A stretch of DNA of 64,000 bases from Tsuneonella sediminis (GCF_051912845.1 NZ_JBNCBU010000001.1:1984001-2048000); one strand, 5' to 3'; positions 22,184 to 30,815 are shown, counted from the first letter of the stretch. The notes: a model not told the origin generated them from the letters alone. Numbers and translations: made by a program.

Positions 22184-22582
22184 TCAGTCGACGCGGGTGT
22201 AGGGCACGAACTCGGTCAGGAAGACATTGCCGGTGTACATCCCGGAGGCGCTGTCGAACGTCGTCACGATATCCTGGCGGCACAACTGCGTGCCGAACTG
22301 GCGGACCAGCAGGGCATCCCACGAATCGAGATCGCGCGCGTTGGCCGGGCGGTTGACCCAGATGGTCCGGCCGGTGCCGTAGACCACCGCCGTGCCGTCG
22401 ACGATGGTCGAACTGCGGTTGAGGAAGGTGTTGATGCAGCTTCGCGGTTCGCCGGCGACGCGTCCCTCGAGCATTTTTTCCAGCTTGGCTTCACCCGTCA
22501 GGCGCTCGCCCGCAACGGCGGGGCTGCCGACGGCGAAGAGGGCGGAAGCGGCGATGGCGGCAAGGCGGGCGGGCGTGCGCAT
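22184..22582 (-). CDS. Secreted protein of unknown function, paralogue A
   Basis: The 132-residue product has a signal peptide (MRTPARLAAIAASALFAVGS, cleavage near AVAGE). The mature part reads GEAKLEKMLEGRVAGEPRSC, IVDGTAVVYGTGRTIWVNRP and VFLTEFVPYT at the C-terminus. It is clearly a paralogue of the next gene: they share a LEGRxAGEPxxCI core, an IVDGTA segment, LCRxD and the FVPYT ending. Each has two conserved cysteines, suggesting a disulphide. I do not recognise the family. The start is set by GAGGAG six bases upstream, which itself overlaps the stop of the upstream paralogue. Confidence 0.75.
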   Translation of the reverse strand: MRTPARLAAIAASALFAVGSPAVAGERLTGEAKLEKMLEGRVAGEPRSCINTFLNRSSTIVDGTAVVYGTGRTIWVNRPANARDLDSWDALLVRQFGTQLCRQDIVTTFDSASGMYTGNVFLTEFVPYTRVD

Positions 22583-22592
22583 GGGCATCTCC

Positions 22593-23003
22593 TCAGCGTG
22601 CAGGCTTGGTATAGGGCACGAACTCGGCCAGGAAAAGCGTCGGGCCCGGGATGTGCGCGCCGCGGTCGTAGAGCGCGACGTGGTCGTATCTGCACAGGCC
22701 GGTGCCGCCTCGCTTTTCGAACACCGGCAGGTCCCAGTGATCCAGTACCTGCGCGCCGTCCGGACGGTTGACGTAGATCGTGCTGCCGCGGCGAAAGACC
22801 ATTGCGGTGCCGTCGACAATCCGCACGGCATCGCTCGAGCCGTCGCGGATGCAGTTCACCGGCTCGCCGGCGATGCGGCCTTCGAGCAGTTCGGCCAGTT
22901 CGGCTTCGCCCGCGGCCGGGCGGTCGGACGCGGCGGAGGGAACTGCCGAAAGCGCCGCCAGCGGGGCTGCGGCGATTGCGAGTCGTTTAAACGTGGAGTT
23001 CAT
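22593..23003 (-). CDS. Secreted protein of unknown function, paralogue B
   Basis: The 136-residue product starts MNSTFKRLAIAAAPLAALSA with a signal peptide and continues AELAELLEGRIAGEPVNCIR, IVDGTAMVFRRGSTIYVNRP and FLAEFVPYTKPAR. It is the upstream member of a two-gene operon with its paralogue, 10 bases apart. Two cysteines (AGEPVNC and GTGLC) match those of the partner. A start nine bases further upstream is possible, but GAGGA fits the 23003 ATG better. The function is unknown; periplasmic location is inferred from the signal. Confidence 0.75.
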   Translation of the reverse strand: MNSTFKRLAIAAAPLAALSAVPSAASDRPAAGEAELAELLEGRIAGEPVNCIRDGSSDAVRIVDGTAMVFRRGSTIYVNRPDGAQVLDHWDLPVFEKRGGTGLCRYDHVALYDRGAHIPGPTLFLAEFVPYTKPAR

Positions 23004-23049
23004 GCGTCGCATCCTCGCACAGATGCGCTGAACCGTGGCTGACCGGCGG

Positions 23050-24471
23050 TCAGGCGGTGCCGCCGACGGTGAGTCCCGAGATCAGCAGGGTCGGCTGGCC
23101 GACCCCCGCGGGAACCGATTGCCCCCCTTTGCCGCACATGCCCACCCCCTCGTCGAGCGCCATGTCGTTGCCGATGCCGCCGACCCTGGTCAGCACGCTC
23201 GGCCCGTCGCCGATGAGCGTCGCGCCCTTGATCGGTGCACCCAGCCGTCCGTCCTCGACCAGATAGGCCTCGGTGCAGCTGAATGTGAACTTCCCGCTGA
23301 CGATGTCGACCTGCCCGCCGCCGAAGCTCTTGGCAAAGATTCCCTTCCTGACTCGCGACAGCAGTTCGGCCGGGTCGTCCTCGCCGCCGCGCATGAAGGT
23401 GTTGGTCATCCGCGGCATGGGTGCGTGGGCGTAGTTCTCGCGCCGCCCGTTGCCGGTCGGTGCGACGCCCATTAGCCGGGCGTTCATCCGGTCCTGCATG
23501 TAGCCCTTGAGGACGCCGTCCTCGATCAGCACCGTTTCCTGCGTCGGCGTGCCCTCGTCGTCGATGCTCAGCGAGCCGCGCCGGTGCGCTATGCTGCCGT
23601 CGTCGACCACGGTTACCCCGGGCGCGGCGACCCGCTGGCCGATACGCCCCGAAAACGCGCTCGTACCCTTGCGGTTGAAGTCCCCCTCGAGCCCGTGTCC
23701 CACCGCCTCGTGGAGCAGCACGCCGGGCCAGCCGGGCCCCAGCAGAACGGTCATCTCGCCTGCCGGTGCGGGCACGCTTTCGAGGTTGGTCGTTGCCTGG
23801 TCGACGGCCGCGTCGACCGCGCGGCGCCAGCTCGCAAGCTCGAAGAGTTCATCGTAGAGATAGCGCCCGCCAAACCCGAAACTGCCCGTCTCGCGCCGCC
23901 CGTTCGCCTCCGCGACGACCGAGACGTTGAGTCTTACCAGCGGGCGCACGTCGTGGGCAACGAACCCGTCGGGCCGGACGATCTCGATTACGCTCCAGCT
24001 GCCCGAGAGGCTCGCGGTCGCCTGGACCACGCGCGGGTCGCGTGCGCGGGCCGCGGCGTCGATCTCCTCGAGCAGGCGGATCTTGGTTTCGAGCGGGATC
24101 GCGTCCAGCGGGCTGGCGTCGGTGTAGAGGTGGCGGTTCGAGCGTGGTGGCGGGGGCGCGAGCGGATTCCTCGCCGGATCGAGCAGCCGGAGCGTCTCGC
24201 CAGCTCGGCGGATCGCCGAGGCGCTGATCTCGCTGGCGTGGGCGAAGCCGGTCATTTCGCCCGACACTCCGCGCAGGCCGAAGCCGGCATCGCGCGAATA
24301 ATCGCAGGTCTTCAGCCGGCCGTCGTCGAAAACGAACGATTCGGTCGCCATGAACTGGAGGTAGAGCTCGCCATCCTCGCAGTTCGCCAGCGTGTCGGCG
24401 GCGAGCGCCTTTGCCTCGTCGGGATCGAGCTTGCCCGCGGCGTAGAGCAGGGCGTGGGGATCGACTGTCAT
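23050..24471 (-). CDS. tldD: Metalloprotease TldD
   Basis: This 473-residue protein is one half of the TldD/TldE (PmbA) heterodimeric zinc protease, which cleaves unfolded peptides, matures microcin B17 and degrades CcdA in Escherichia coli. The zinc motif HEAVGHGLEGD (HExxxH) is near residue 255, and the conserved segments GSIAHRRGSLSIDDEGTPTQ and MQDRMNARLMG follow. The C-terminal SGLTVGGTA is also typical. The partner gene pmbA/tldE is not in this window. The start at MTVDPHALLY is chosen over an ATG nine codons upstream. Confidence 0.95.
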   Translation of the reverse strand: MTVDPHALLYAAGKLDPDEAKALAADTLANCEDGELYLQFMATESFVFDDGRLKTCDYSRDAGFGLRGVSGEMTGFAHASEISASAIRRAGETLRLLDPARNPLAPPPPRSNRHLYTDASPLDAIPLETKIRLLEEIDAAARARDPRVVQATASLSGSWSVIEIVRPDGFVAHDVRPLVRLNVSVVAEANGRRETGSFGFGGRYLYDELFELASWRRAVDAAVDQATTNLESVPAPAGEMTVLLGPGWPGVLLHEAVGHGLEGDFNRKGTSAFSGRIGQRVAAPGVTVVDDGSIAHRRGSLSIDDEGTPTQETVLIEDGVLKGYMQDRMNARLMGVAPTGNGRRENYAHAPMPRMTNTFMRGGEDDPAELLSRVRKGIFAKSFGGGQVDIVSGKFTFSCTEAYLVEDGRLGAPIKGATLIGDGPSVLTRVGGIGNDMALDEGVGMCGKGGQSVPAGVGQPTLLISGLTVGGTA

Positions 24472-24513
24472 GCGCCCGATATGGGCGCTTCGGCGCACGC
24501 GCGCCAGCCCGCC

Positions 24514-24774
24514 TCAGCGATACCCGGGATCACCGCCTTCGGATATGTCGGGCAGGGTCGCGTGGTCGACGCCGTCGGCAGGCCCCCCCTCGAGCACGAA
24601 GCGCCGGTCGCAGTAGCCGCAATCGACATAGCCGTGCTCGTCGATCTCGAGCCACACCTTGGGATGGCCGAGCGCGGCGGGGCGATAGTTCAACCCGCTG
24701 CGGATGTCGGTCGCGCCGTCGCACCATACGCGGGTAGAGTTGACCTTGCTGACTTCGGGCGGCGGGATGCTCAT
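24514..24774 (-). CDS. Zinc-finger domain-containing protein (zf-CHCC)
   Basis: The 86-residue protein has HPKVWLEIDEHGYVDCGYCD followed by RRFVLEGG, the CHCC zinc-finger pattern (His-x-x-x ... Cys-x-x-Cys) of the family that includes the NDUFS6 subunit of complex I and its bacterial homologues. In alphaproteobacteria such proteins are often stand-alone. It reads divergently from the ABC ATPase gene, with 55 bases between starts. Confidence 0.85.
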   Translation of the reverse strand: MSIPPPEVSKVNSTRVWCDGATDIRSGLNYRPAALGHPKVWLEIDEHGYVDCGYCDRRFVLEGGPADGVDHATLPDISEGGDPGYR

Positions 24775-24829
24775 GCGATGCGCCGTTACCGATATTGCGG
24801 GCCACGCGCAACGGCCCTACGTGGCCCGC

Positions 24830-25768
24830 ATGACCACACCTCCGGCGATCCGCATCGACAACCTGGTAAAGCGTTATGCGGGGGTGAAGGGGGACGAGGG
24901 CAAGCTGGCGCTGAAGGGCGTCAGCTTCGACGTGCCGCAGGGCGAGATCTTCGGCCTGCTGGGTCCGAACGGCGCGGGCAAGTCGACCCTGATCAACATC
25001 CTGGCGGGGCTGGTCATGAAGACCGCGGGTCAGGCCGAGATCTGGGGATTCGACATCGATGCATCCCCACGCAACGCCAAGCGGTCGATAGGCATCGTGC
25101 CGCAGGAAATCGTCTTCGACCCGTTCTTCACTCCGTTCGAGGTGCTCGAGAACCAGGCCGGGTTCTACGGCATTGCGAAGCGCGAGCGCCGCTCGGAGGA
25201 ATTGCTCGAGGCGGTTCGCCTGTCCGACAAGCGCGACGCCTATGCCCGCACACTTTCGGGCGGCATGAAGCGGCGCCTGCTGGTTGCGAAGGCGATGGTC
25301 CACGCCCCGCCGATCCTCGTGCTCGACGAGCCGACGGCGGGAGTCGACGTCGACCTGCGGCGCCAGCTGTGGGAACTCGTCACCCGTCTCAACCGCGAGG
25401 GCGTGACTGTGGTCCTGACGACGCACTATCTCGAGGAAGCCGAGCAGCTGTGCGATCGCATCGCGATCATCAACCACGGCGAACTGATCGCCAACAAGCC
25501 GACCCGCGAGATGCTCGGCATGATGGCGGAGAAGGTGGTCGAGGTCACCGTCGATCGCGACCTCGCAGCGCCGCCGGTCCACGCCGCCTTCAAGAAGAGC
25601 GACAAGAAGGGCGACCGGACGGTCGCGATCACCTACGACAAGGACAAGATCACCGCCGGCCAGGTGCTGGGGCTGGTGCAGGAGCAGGGCTTCGTGATCG
25701 AGGACGTCACGACCCGCGAGGCAGACCTCGAGGACGTGTTCGTCAGCCTGACTAGCGATGCCGCCTGA
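24830..25768 (+). CDS. ABC transporter ATP-binding protein (ABC-2/DrrA-like)
   Basis: The 312-residue ATPase has Walker A GPNGAGKST near residue 46, signature TLSGGMKRRLL near residue 142, Walker B ILVLDEPTAG near residue 162 and the switch His in LTTHYLEEAE. The C-terminal extension, with a degenerate repeated betaxbeta region, is like DrrA/NatA/YadG exporters that work with an ABC-2 permease. No permease gene follows; instead the methyltransferase frame begins before this stop codon (11-base overlap). The start is set at MTTPPAIRID. Confidence 0.9.
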   Translation: MTTPPAIRIDNLVKRYAGVKGDEGKLALKGVSFDVPQGEIFGLLGPNGAGKSTLINILAGLVMKTAGQAEIWGFDIDASPRNAKRSIGIVPQEIVFDPFFTPFEVLENQAGFYGIAKRERRSEELLEAVRLSDKRDAYARTLSGGMKRRLLVAKAMVHAPPILVLDEPTAGVDVDLRRQLWELVTRLNREGVTVVLTTHYLEEAEQLCDRIAIINHGELIANKPTREMLGMMAEKVVEVTVDRDLAAPPVHAAFKKSDKKGDRTVAITYDKDKITAGQVLGLVQEQGFVIEDVTTREADLEDVFVSLTSDAA

Positions 25769-26507
25769 GGCAGGGCGGCATCCGGCCTACGACACGATCG
25801 GGATCGACTACGCCAGGCTGCGCCGCGCTGACCCGCGCATTGCCGCGTTGATCGAGGTGGCGCTGGGCTCCGCACGGACAGTGCTCAACGTCGGTGCGGG
25901 CGCAGGCAGCTACGAGCCCCCCGGACGCGCCGTCACCGCGCTCGAACCGTCGGCCGAAATGATCGCCCAGCGCCCCGCCGGTGCCGCGCCTTGCGTGCAG
26001 GGTGTGGCCGAGGACCTGCCGTTCGCCGACCAGAGCTTCGATGCGGCGATGGGCGTCCTCACGATCCACCACTGGCCAGATCCCGCCCGGGGCCTGGCGG
26101 AGATGCGCCGCGTCGCGCGCGGACCGGTGGTGCTCCTCACCTTCGATCCCGAGTGCCGCGCGGGATGGATTCTCGATTACTGGCCGCAGCTTGCCGAACT
26201 CGACGCCGCGATCATGCCCGAAATGGCGCTTTACGAGGAGGTCCTTGGGCCGGTCGAAACCGTGCCGGTGCCGATCGCGCACGATTGCACCGACGGGTTC
26301 CTCCATGCCTACTGGCGGCGACCGAAGGCCTATCTCGATCCGGCGGTGCGCCGGTCGATGTCGTCGTTCTGGCGCATCGACGGGGCCGGGGCGGGGCTGG
26401 ACCGGCTCGCAGAGGACCTTCGATCCGGGGCCTGGACAGCGCGCTACGGCGACCTGCTCTTGCGGGAATCTTTCGACGCAGGCTACCGGCTCGTCATTTC
26501 GCGCTGA
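25758..26507 (+). CDS. Class I SAM-dependent methyltransferase
   Basis: The 249-residue protein carries motif I as VLNVGAGAGSYEPPGRAVTA near residue 38, EPSAEM as the acidic end of strand 2, and FADQSFDAAMGVLTIHHWPD as motifs II-III near residue 88. This is the Methyltransf_11 (UbiE-like) fold. The gene overlaps the ABC ATPase by 11 bases, so the two are co-translated. The substrate is unknown; a link to the exporter cargo is only an inference from coupling. Confidence 0.85.
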   Translation: MPPEAGRHPAYDTIGIDYARLRRADPRIAALIEVALGSARTVLNVGAGAGSYEPPGRAVTALEPSAEMIAQRPAGAAPCVQGVAEDLPFADQSFDAAMGVLTIHHWPDPARGLAEMRRVARGPVVLLTFDPECRAGWILDYWPQLAELDAAIMPEMALYEEVLGPVETVPVPIAHDCTDGFLHAYWRRPKAYLDPAVRRSMSSFWRIDGAGAGLDRLAEDLRSGAWTARYGDLLLRESFDAGYRLVISR

Positions 26508-26528
26508 CGGGCCTGTGCGTTCGCGCGC

Positions 26529-26918
26529 TCAGCCCAGGGCCGAGCGCGCGAGGCCCGCGGCCAGCGCCAGTGCCGCGATTCCCCCCGCGCGGGCTGCCCA
26601 CAACGGCAGGTTCTTCGACCACCAGACCGCATACTGCGCGTGCCAGTGAAGCGGGAGCACCGCGAGCATGACTGCCGTCGCGACAAGAAACCAGCCGCCC
26701 CATGCGAACAGCGCCGGTGTCAACGCCTGCGGCGCGCGCACGACCAGCGCGGCACCGGCAAGCGCCCGGCCGGCCTGCTCGATGAGGTTGACGCGGTTGC
26801 TCGCCGCGAAACGGCCGATCGCCGCGCGGGCCGCAGAGGGGCGAACGAGCGCGAAGATCCCCGCGGCTGCGATCCACGCAGAGAACAGGAAAACGACGAC
26901 GAGCGCGGCGAGTTGCAT
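26529..26918 (-). CDS. Small integral membrane protein (DUF3995-like)
   Basis: The 129-residue protein has four predicted membrane helices: residues 5-25, 48-62, 68-88 and 105-125. Between them is LHWHAQYAVWWSKNLPLW. The layout is similar to DUF3995 proteins, which have no known function; I hold this family name loosely. It is convergent with the methyltransferase gene and divergent from nothing close. Confidence 0.7.
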   Translation of the reverse strand: MQLAALVVVFLFSAWIAAAGIFALVRPSAARAAIGRFAASNRVNLIEQAGRALAGAALVVRAPQALTPALFAWGGWFLVATAVMLAVLPLHWHAQYAVWWSKNLPLWAARAGGIAALALAAGLARSALG

Positions 26919-26964
26919 CGCCCGTCACTAGACCGAGGTCCGGCGCCGGCCAATCGGCCAGTGA

Positions 26965-27153
26965 TCAGCCGAGCATTCGTCCCCCGAGGCCGGCATCGCG
27001 CACGTACTGGACAGTCCAGTGGTGCGGCATGCTTTCCTCCATCGGTGTCGAGCAATGCTTGCAGCGGCTGACCGACCCGCCGTGAATCCGGCGCACCTTT
27101 TCGAGGTCAACGCTGTGCCGGCCGAACGCGCACGCGAAGTGAGCGATTTTCAT
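26965..27153 (-). CDS. Small Cys-rich protein (62 aa), unknown
   Basis: The frame encodes MKIAHFACAFGRHSVDLEKV followed by RRIHGGSVSRCKHCSTPMEE and ends GLGGRMLG. The Cys-x-x-Cys pair (CKHC) plus an upstream Cys and His suggest a zinc-ribbon-like fold. I recall similar small proteins from sphingomonads annotated as hypothetical, with the same FGRH opening. There is no strong ribosome binding site. The gene stands alone upstream of, and divergent from, nadB. Confidence 0.6.
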   Translation of the reverse strand: MKIAHFACAFGRHSVDLEKVRRIHGGSVSRCKHCSTPMEESMPHHWTVQYVRDAGLGGRMLG

Positions 27154-27334
27154 GTCTCTTGCGACCCTTCCCGTCCATCATCCCCTGCCCGCACCGGGGT
27201 AATTCCTTTGCGCTATCGGTAAACGCGGAATCGACGAGTCGTGGCTTTCCCGGCATGTCCGGACTCGGCGGGTTGCTGCCGCGTTCGCCCGGCGGGTCTT
27301 GCACATGACTGGCGAGCCGTGTTGAAGCGGCACG

Positions 27335-28930
27335 ATGAGCGCTAGCCCCCACGACGCCGGGTACGACGTCATCGTAATCGGATCCGGCGCCGCCGGGCTG
27401 ACCGCCGCGCTGGCGCTGGCCGAGCACCGCCGGGTCCTAGTCCTGGCAAAGGGCACCCTTACAGGCGGTTCGACCGCGTGGGCACAGGGCGGGATCGCGG
27501 CGGTGCTCGATGCCGGCGACACGTTCGAAAACCATATCCGCGACACGATGGTCGCCGGTGCGGGCCTCAACCGGCTCGAGACGGTCGAGTTCGTGATCGA
27601 GAACGCGCCCGCGGCGATCGACCGGCTGGTCGAACTCGGCGTGCCGTTCAACAAGAATTCTGGCGCGCTCCATCTCACCCGCGAGGGCGGGCACAGCCAT
27701 CGCCGCATCGTTCACGTCGACGACGCGACCGGCTGGGCGGTGCAGGAGGCCCTGTTAAAGGCTGCCGAGGCCAATCCGAACATCACCATGCTTCCCGGCC
27801 GGGCGTGCATCGACCTCATCACCGGGCGCAACGCCGTCAAGTATTCGGGGTCGGGGCGCGTGTGGGGCGTCTACGCGCTCGACGAGGCGACAGGGAAAGT
27901 GGAGGCACACGTCGCCCGCGCTACCGTGTTGGCGACCGGCGGGGCGGGGCGCGTCTACCAGTTTTCGACCGCCCCGCGCGGCGCGACCGGCGACGGCATC
28001 GCGATGGCGTGGCGCGCGGGCGCGCGGGTCTCCAACATGGAGATGATGCAGTTCCATCCGACCTGCCTCTACAACCTCGAGGTCAAGAACTTCCTCATCA
28101 CCGAGGCGGTGCGGGGTGAGGGCGGGCTGCTGAGGAACCCCAAGACCGGCGAGCGCTACATGCCGACGTACGACGAGCGCGCCGAGCTGGCCCCGCGCGA
28201 CATCGTCGCACGCGCGAACGACGACCAGATCAAGCGCCACGGCCTCGACTACGTCCACCTCGACATCAGCCACCAGCCGCCCGAATTCGTGCGCGAGCAT
28301 TTTCCCAACATCGACGAGAAGCTGACCGGCCTCGGCATCGACATGACGAAGGAGCCTATTCCGGTCGTCCCGGCGCAGCACTACACCTGCGGGGGGGTGC
28401 TGATCGGGCTCGACGCGCGGACCGACCTGCCGGGCCTGTGGGCGGCGGGCGAAGTGACCGAGAGCGGGCTGCACGGCGCCAACCGGCTCGCATCAAACAG
28501 CCTGCTCGAGTGCTTCGTGTTCGGCGAGGCGGCCGCCGAGGACATTCTCGCGGTGTGGGACGAGATGGATGATCCCCCGCCGATCCGCGAATGGGATGAA
28601 AGCCGGGTGACCGATTCCGACGAGGAAGTGGTCATCAAGCAGAACTGGACCGAGATCCGCCGGTTCATGTGGAACTACGTCGGCATCGTGCGCACCACCA
28701 AGCGGCTCGAGCGCGCGGCGCACCGCATCGCCACGCTCGCGCAGGAGATCGAGGACTACTACGGCAGTTTCCGCGTTACGACCGACCTGATCGAGCTCAG
28801 GAACCTGCACCAGTGCGCCGACCTGATCGTGCGCAGCGCCCTGCGCCGCCACGAAAGCCGGGGCCTGCACTTCATCCTCGACTACCCCGAAACCGACGCG
28901 GTGGCGCGCGACACGGTGCTGGTGCCGTAA
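27335..28930 (+). CDS. nadB: L-aspartate oxidase
   Basis: The FAD enzyme oxidises aspartate to iminoaspartate, the first step of de novo NAD synthesis. The FAD dinucleotide fold VIVIGSGAAGLTAALALAEH starts near residue 10, GGSTAWAQGGIAAVLDAGD near residue 47, the active-site GGHSHRRIVHVDDATG near residue 118 and the C-terminal FAD motif GLHGANRLASNSLLE near residue 378. At 531 residues it is the usual length. nadA and nadC are not adjacent. NAD salvage genes (pnuC, nadR-like) occur 23 kb away. Confidence 0.95.
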   Translation: MSASPHDAGYDVIVIGSGAAGLTAALALAEHRRVLVLAKGTLTGGSTAWAQGGIAAVLDAGDTFENHIRDTMVAGAGLNRLETVEFVIENAPAAIDRLVELGVPFNKNSGALHLTREGGHSHRRIVHVDDATGWAVQEALLKAAEANPNITMLPGRACIDLITGRNAVKYSGSGRVWGVYALDEATGKVEAHVARATVLATGGAGRVYQFSTAPRGATGDGIAMAWRAGARVSNMEMMQFHPTCLYNLEVKNFLITEAVRGEGGLLRNPKTGERYMPTYDERAELAPRDIVARANDDQIKRHGLDYVHLDISHQPPEFVREHFPNIDEKLTGLGIDMTKEPIPVVPAQHYTCGGVLIGLDARTDLPGLWAAGEVTESGLHGANRLASNSLLECFVFGEAAAEDILAVWDEMDDPPPIREWDESRVTDSDEEVVIKQNWTEIRRFMWNYVGIVRTTKRLERAAHRIATLAQEIEDYYGSFRVTTDLIELRNLHQCADLIVRSALRRHESRGLHFILDYPETDAVARDTVLVP

Positions 28931-28975
28931 GAGGACGCATACTACCCGCATCGCTCTCGCAGGAGAAATCACGGC

Positions 28976-29869
28976 ATGCCCCAGATCGAAGCCAACGGGA
29001 TCACACTCGAATACGACGAGCACGGCGATCCGTCCGCGCCGCCGCTCCTGCTGGTGATGGGCCTTGGCGCGCAGATGACGCTTTGGCCGACGGAACTGGT
29101 CGAAGCGCTCGTCGCGCGCGGCTTCCGGGTGATCCGCTACGACAACCGCGACATCGGCCTTAGCCACAAGTTCGAAGGGGCGAGGGCGCCTGGCATGCTC
29201 GGGCTGCTCCTGCTCAGCCGATTCGGGTTCAGGCCGCGCGTGCCCTACACTCTCGCCGACATGGCGAACGACGGGATCGGGTTGCTCGACGCGTTGGGCA
29301 TCGACCGGGCGCACGTGGTGGGCGCGAGCATGGGCGGGATGATCGCGCAGCACATGGCATTCAGCCATCCCGAGCGGGTGATCAGTCTCACGTCGATCAT
29401 GTCGACCACAGGGAACCGCAAGCTGCCCGGCGGCACGAAAGAGGCGATCTCGGTGCTGACAAGACGCCCCGCCTCGATGGAGGAAGACGTGCTTGTCGAG
29501 CACGGGGTAAAGGTCGCCCATGCGATCGGCAGCCCCGGCTATCGGCCCGATCCGGACGCCGTACGCGAGCGGAGCCGGGCGCTGATCCGGCGCAGCTTCT
29601 ACCCCGCCGGGATGCCGCGCCAGTTCGCCGCGATCGTCGCCGACGGCGACCGGCGCGAGCGGCTGCGGTCGGTCAGGGCGCCTACGCTGGTGATTCACGG
29701 CGAGGCCGACCCGCTGGTGCCGGTCGAGGGCGGCAAGGACACCGCGCGCCACATACCCGACGCGAAGCTCAAGACGATCCCGGGGATGGGCCACGACCTG
29801 CCGCTCGCACTGGTCGACGAGATTGCCGACGCGGTCGCCGAGCACGCCAGGGAGGCGCAGGCCGCCTGA
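28976..29869 (+). CDS. Alpha/beta fold hydrolase
   Basis: The 297-residue protein shows the oxyanion segment LLLVMGLGAQMTLWPTELVE, the nucleophile elbow GASMGG near residue 118, an acid in HGEADPLVP near residue 245 and the catalytic His in GMGHDLP near residue 268. DNRDIGLSHKF near residue 58 is typical of the aclacinomycin methylesterase RdmC-like group, although the natural substrate is unknown. GCAGGAGAA lies upstream of the ATG. The stop abuts the stop of the ClpP-like gene. Confidence 0.88.
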   Translation: MPQIEANGITLEYDEHGDPSAPPLLLVMGLGAQMTLWPTELVEALVARGFRVIRYDNRDIGLSHKFEGARAPGMLGLLLLSRFGFRPRVPYTLADMANDGIGLLDALGIDRAHVVGASMGGMIAQHMAFSHPERVISLTSIMSTTGNRKLPGGTKEAISVLTRRPASMEEDVLVEHGVKVAHAIGSPGYRPDPDAVRERSRALIRRSFYPAGMPRQFAAIVADGDRRERLRSVRAPTLVIHGEADPLVPVEGGKDTARHIPDAKLKTIPGMGHDLPLALVDEIADAVAEHAREAQAA

Positions 29870-30457
29870 TCAGGGATTGACGATGCCCGCGATCAGGCCG
29901 CGCGCCGCGGCTTCCTCGGCCGACAGGTACCAGTTGTAGAGCGCCTTCTCGAGCAGTTCGTCGAGCGTGACGTCGCTGCCTTCGATCAGGCGCTTGAAGT
30001 TCTCCACCTCGAGGTCGATGCCGGTCCGGAATTCGTGGAGCAGCGCTTCCATGCGGGGCACCATCGCGCGAACCGGCCCGTCCATCTCGAGCGTCTTCTT
30101 GATCTGCCGGCAGTGGAGGAGAAGCATGGCATCGCGGGCGAGATATCGCTCGTCGCGGCGGAAGCCGGCCATGAAGGTCGCACCTGCCGAATAGACCACG
30201 CTGCGGCCGAGGAAGCGGAACCGGCGCCCGGGGCAGCGCGAGCGGGCCGAATCGAGGTCCGCAATCATCCGGCGCGCCATTTCGGGATCGCCGCCCAGGG
30301 TGGTCATGTCGAGGAGGACCGGCGCCCCGTCGGCGGGTAGCGCGCCCAGCTTGTCGCGAAGGAGCCTTACCATCGCCTCGTCGACGGTCCCGATCAGCGA
30401 TATGTCGGCGACGGTCGCCGAACATAGGGCCTCTACCGCAGGATCACTTCGCGCCAT
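29870..30457 (-). CDS. ClpP-family serine protease-like protein with altered catalytic triad
   Basis: The 195-residue protein has the ClpP/crotonase fold signatures: LLDMTTLGGDPEMA, the nucleophile Ser90 in VVYSAGATF and His115 in LLLHCRQ, spaced 25 residues apart exactly as Ser97 and His122 of Escherichia coli ClpP. The third residue, Asp in the family motif RDxFLSAxEA, aligns with Asn175 in LYNWYLSAEEAAARGL, with about 11 extra residues before it. The protein may be a ClpP-like subunit of reduced activity or with a different acid. No Clp ATPase or tig gene is adjacent. Confidence 0.75.
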   Translation of the reverse strand: MARSDPAVEALCSATVADISLIGTVDEAMVRLLRDKLGALPADGAPVLLDMTTLGGDPEMARRMIADLDSARSRCPGRRFRFLGRSVVYSAGATFMAGFRRDERYLARDAMLLLHCRQIKKTLEMDGPVRAMVPRMEALLHEFRTGIDLEVENFKRLIEGSDVTLDELLEKALYNWYLSAEEAAARGLIAGIVNP

Positions 30458-30765
30458 CGATTGCCTTTCCCTGTTGGCCCGCCCGATTCGCTCAATCGCG
30501 GGCCGACGCCGGCGGTTCCGGCGGCGGAGAACACGGCGCGAGGTTGCCGGCGCGGATTCGGAAATTGCGGCCGTCGATTCGATCGATTCACACTGGACCG
30601 GGGACAAAAAAAATTTTGCAAAAAGCGGATTGGCTCTTGCGCTTGCCGCGAGCCGTGGAAATCCGGCGCGTCGCGGCGTCGCACACATGTAATACACCAG
30701 GCGGAAATGAGTGCGGAACAGGGTAACCGGCCCGTTGACCCTATTGCGTGCCAGTCGCGCTTGAT

Positions 30766-30781
30766 TCACTATCCATGGTGG
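30766..30781 (+). promoter_or_regulatory. Candidate NrdR box 1
   Basis: TCACTATCCATGGTGG matches 11 of 16 positions of the known NrdR box ACACWATATATWGTGT, including the outer CAC/GTG arms. NrdR is the ATP/dATP-sensing repressor of ribonucleotide reductase genes. The nrdA start is about 250 bases downstream. It is a weak match and is reported because a second one lies near. Confidence 0.35.
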
Positions 30782-30799
30782 TTGGTCACCGAGGGGGAC

Positions 30800-30815
30800 C
30801 CACAAGACCTAGTTT
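30800..30815 (+). promoter_or_regulatory. Candidate NrdR box 2
   Basis: CCACAAGACCTAGTTT-like sequence: the 16 bases starting at 30800 (CCACAAGACCTAGTTT) match 11 of 16 positions of the NrdR box. The centre lies 34 bases from that of box 1; authentic pairs are usually about three helical turns (31-32) apart, so the spacing is slightly off. Confidence 0.35.
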
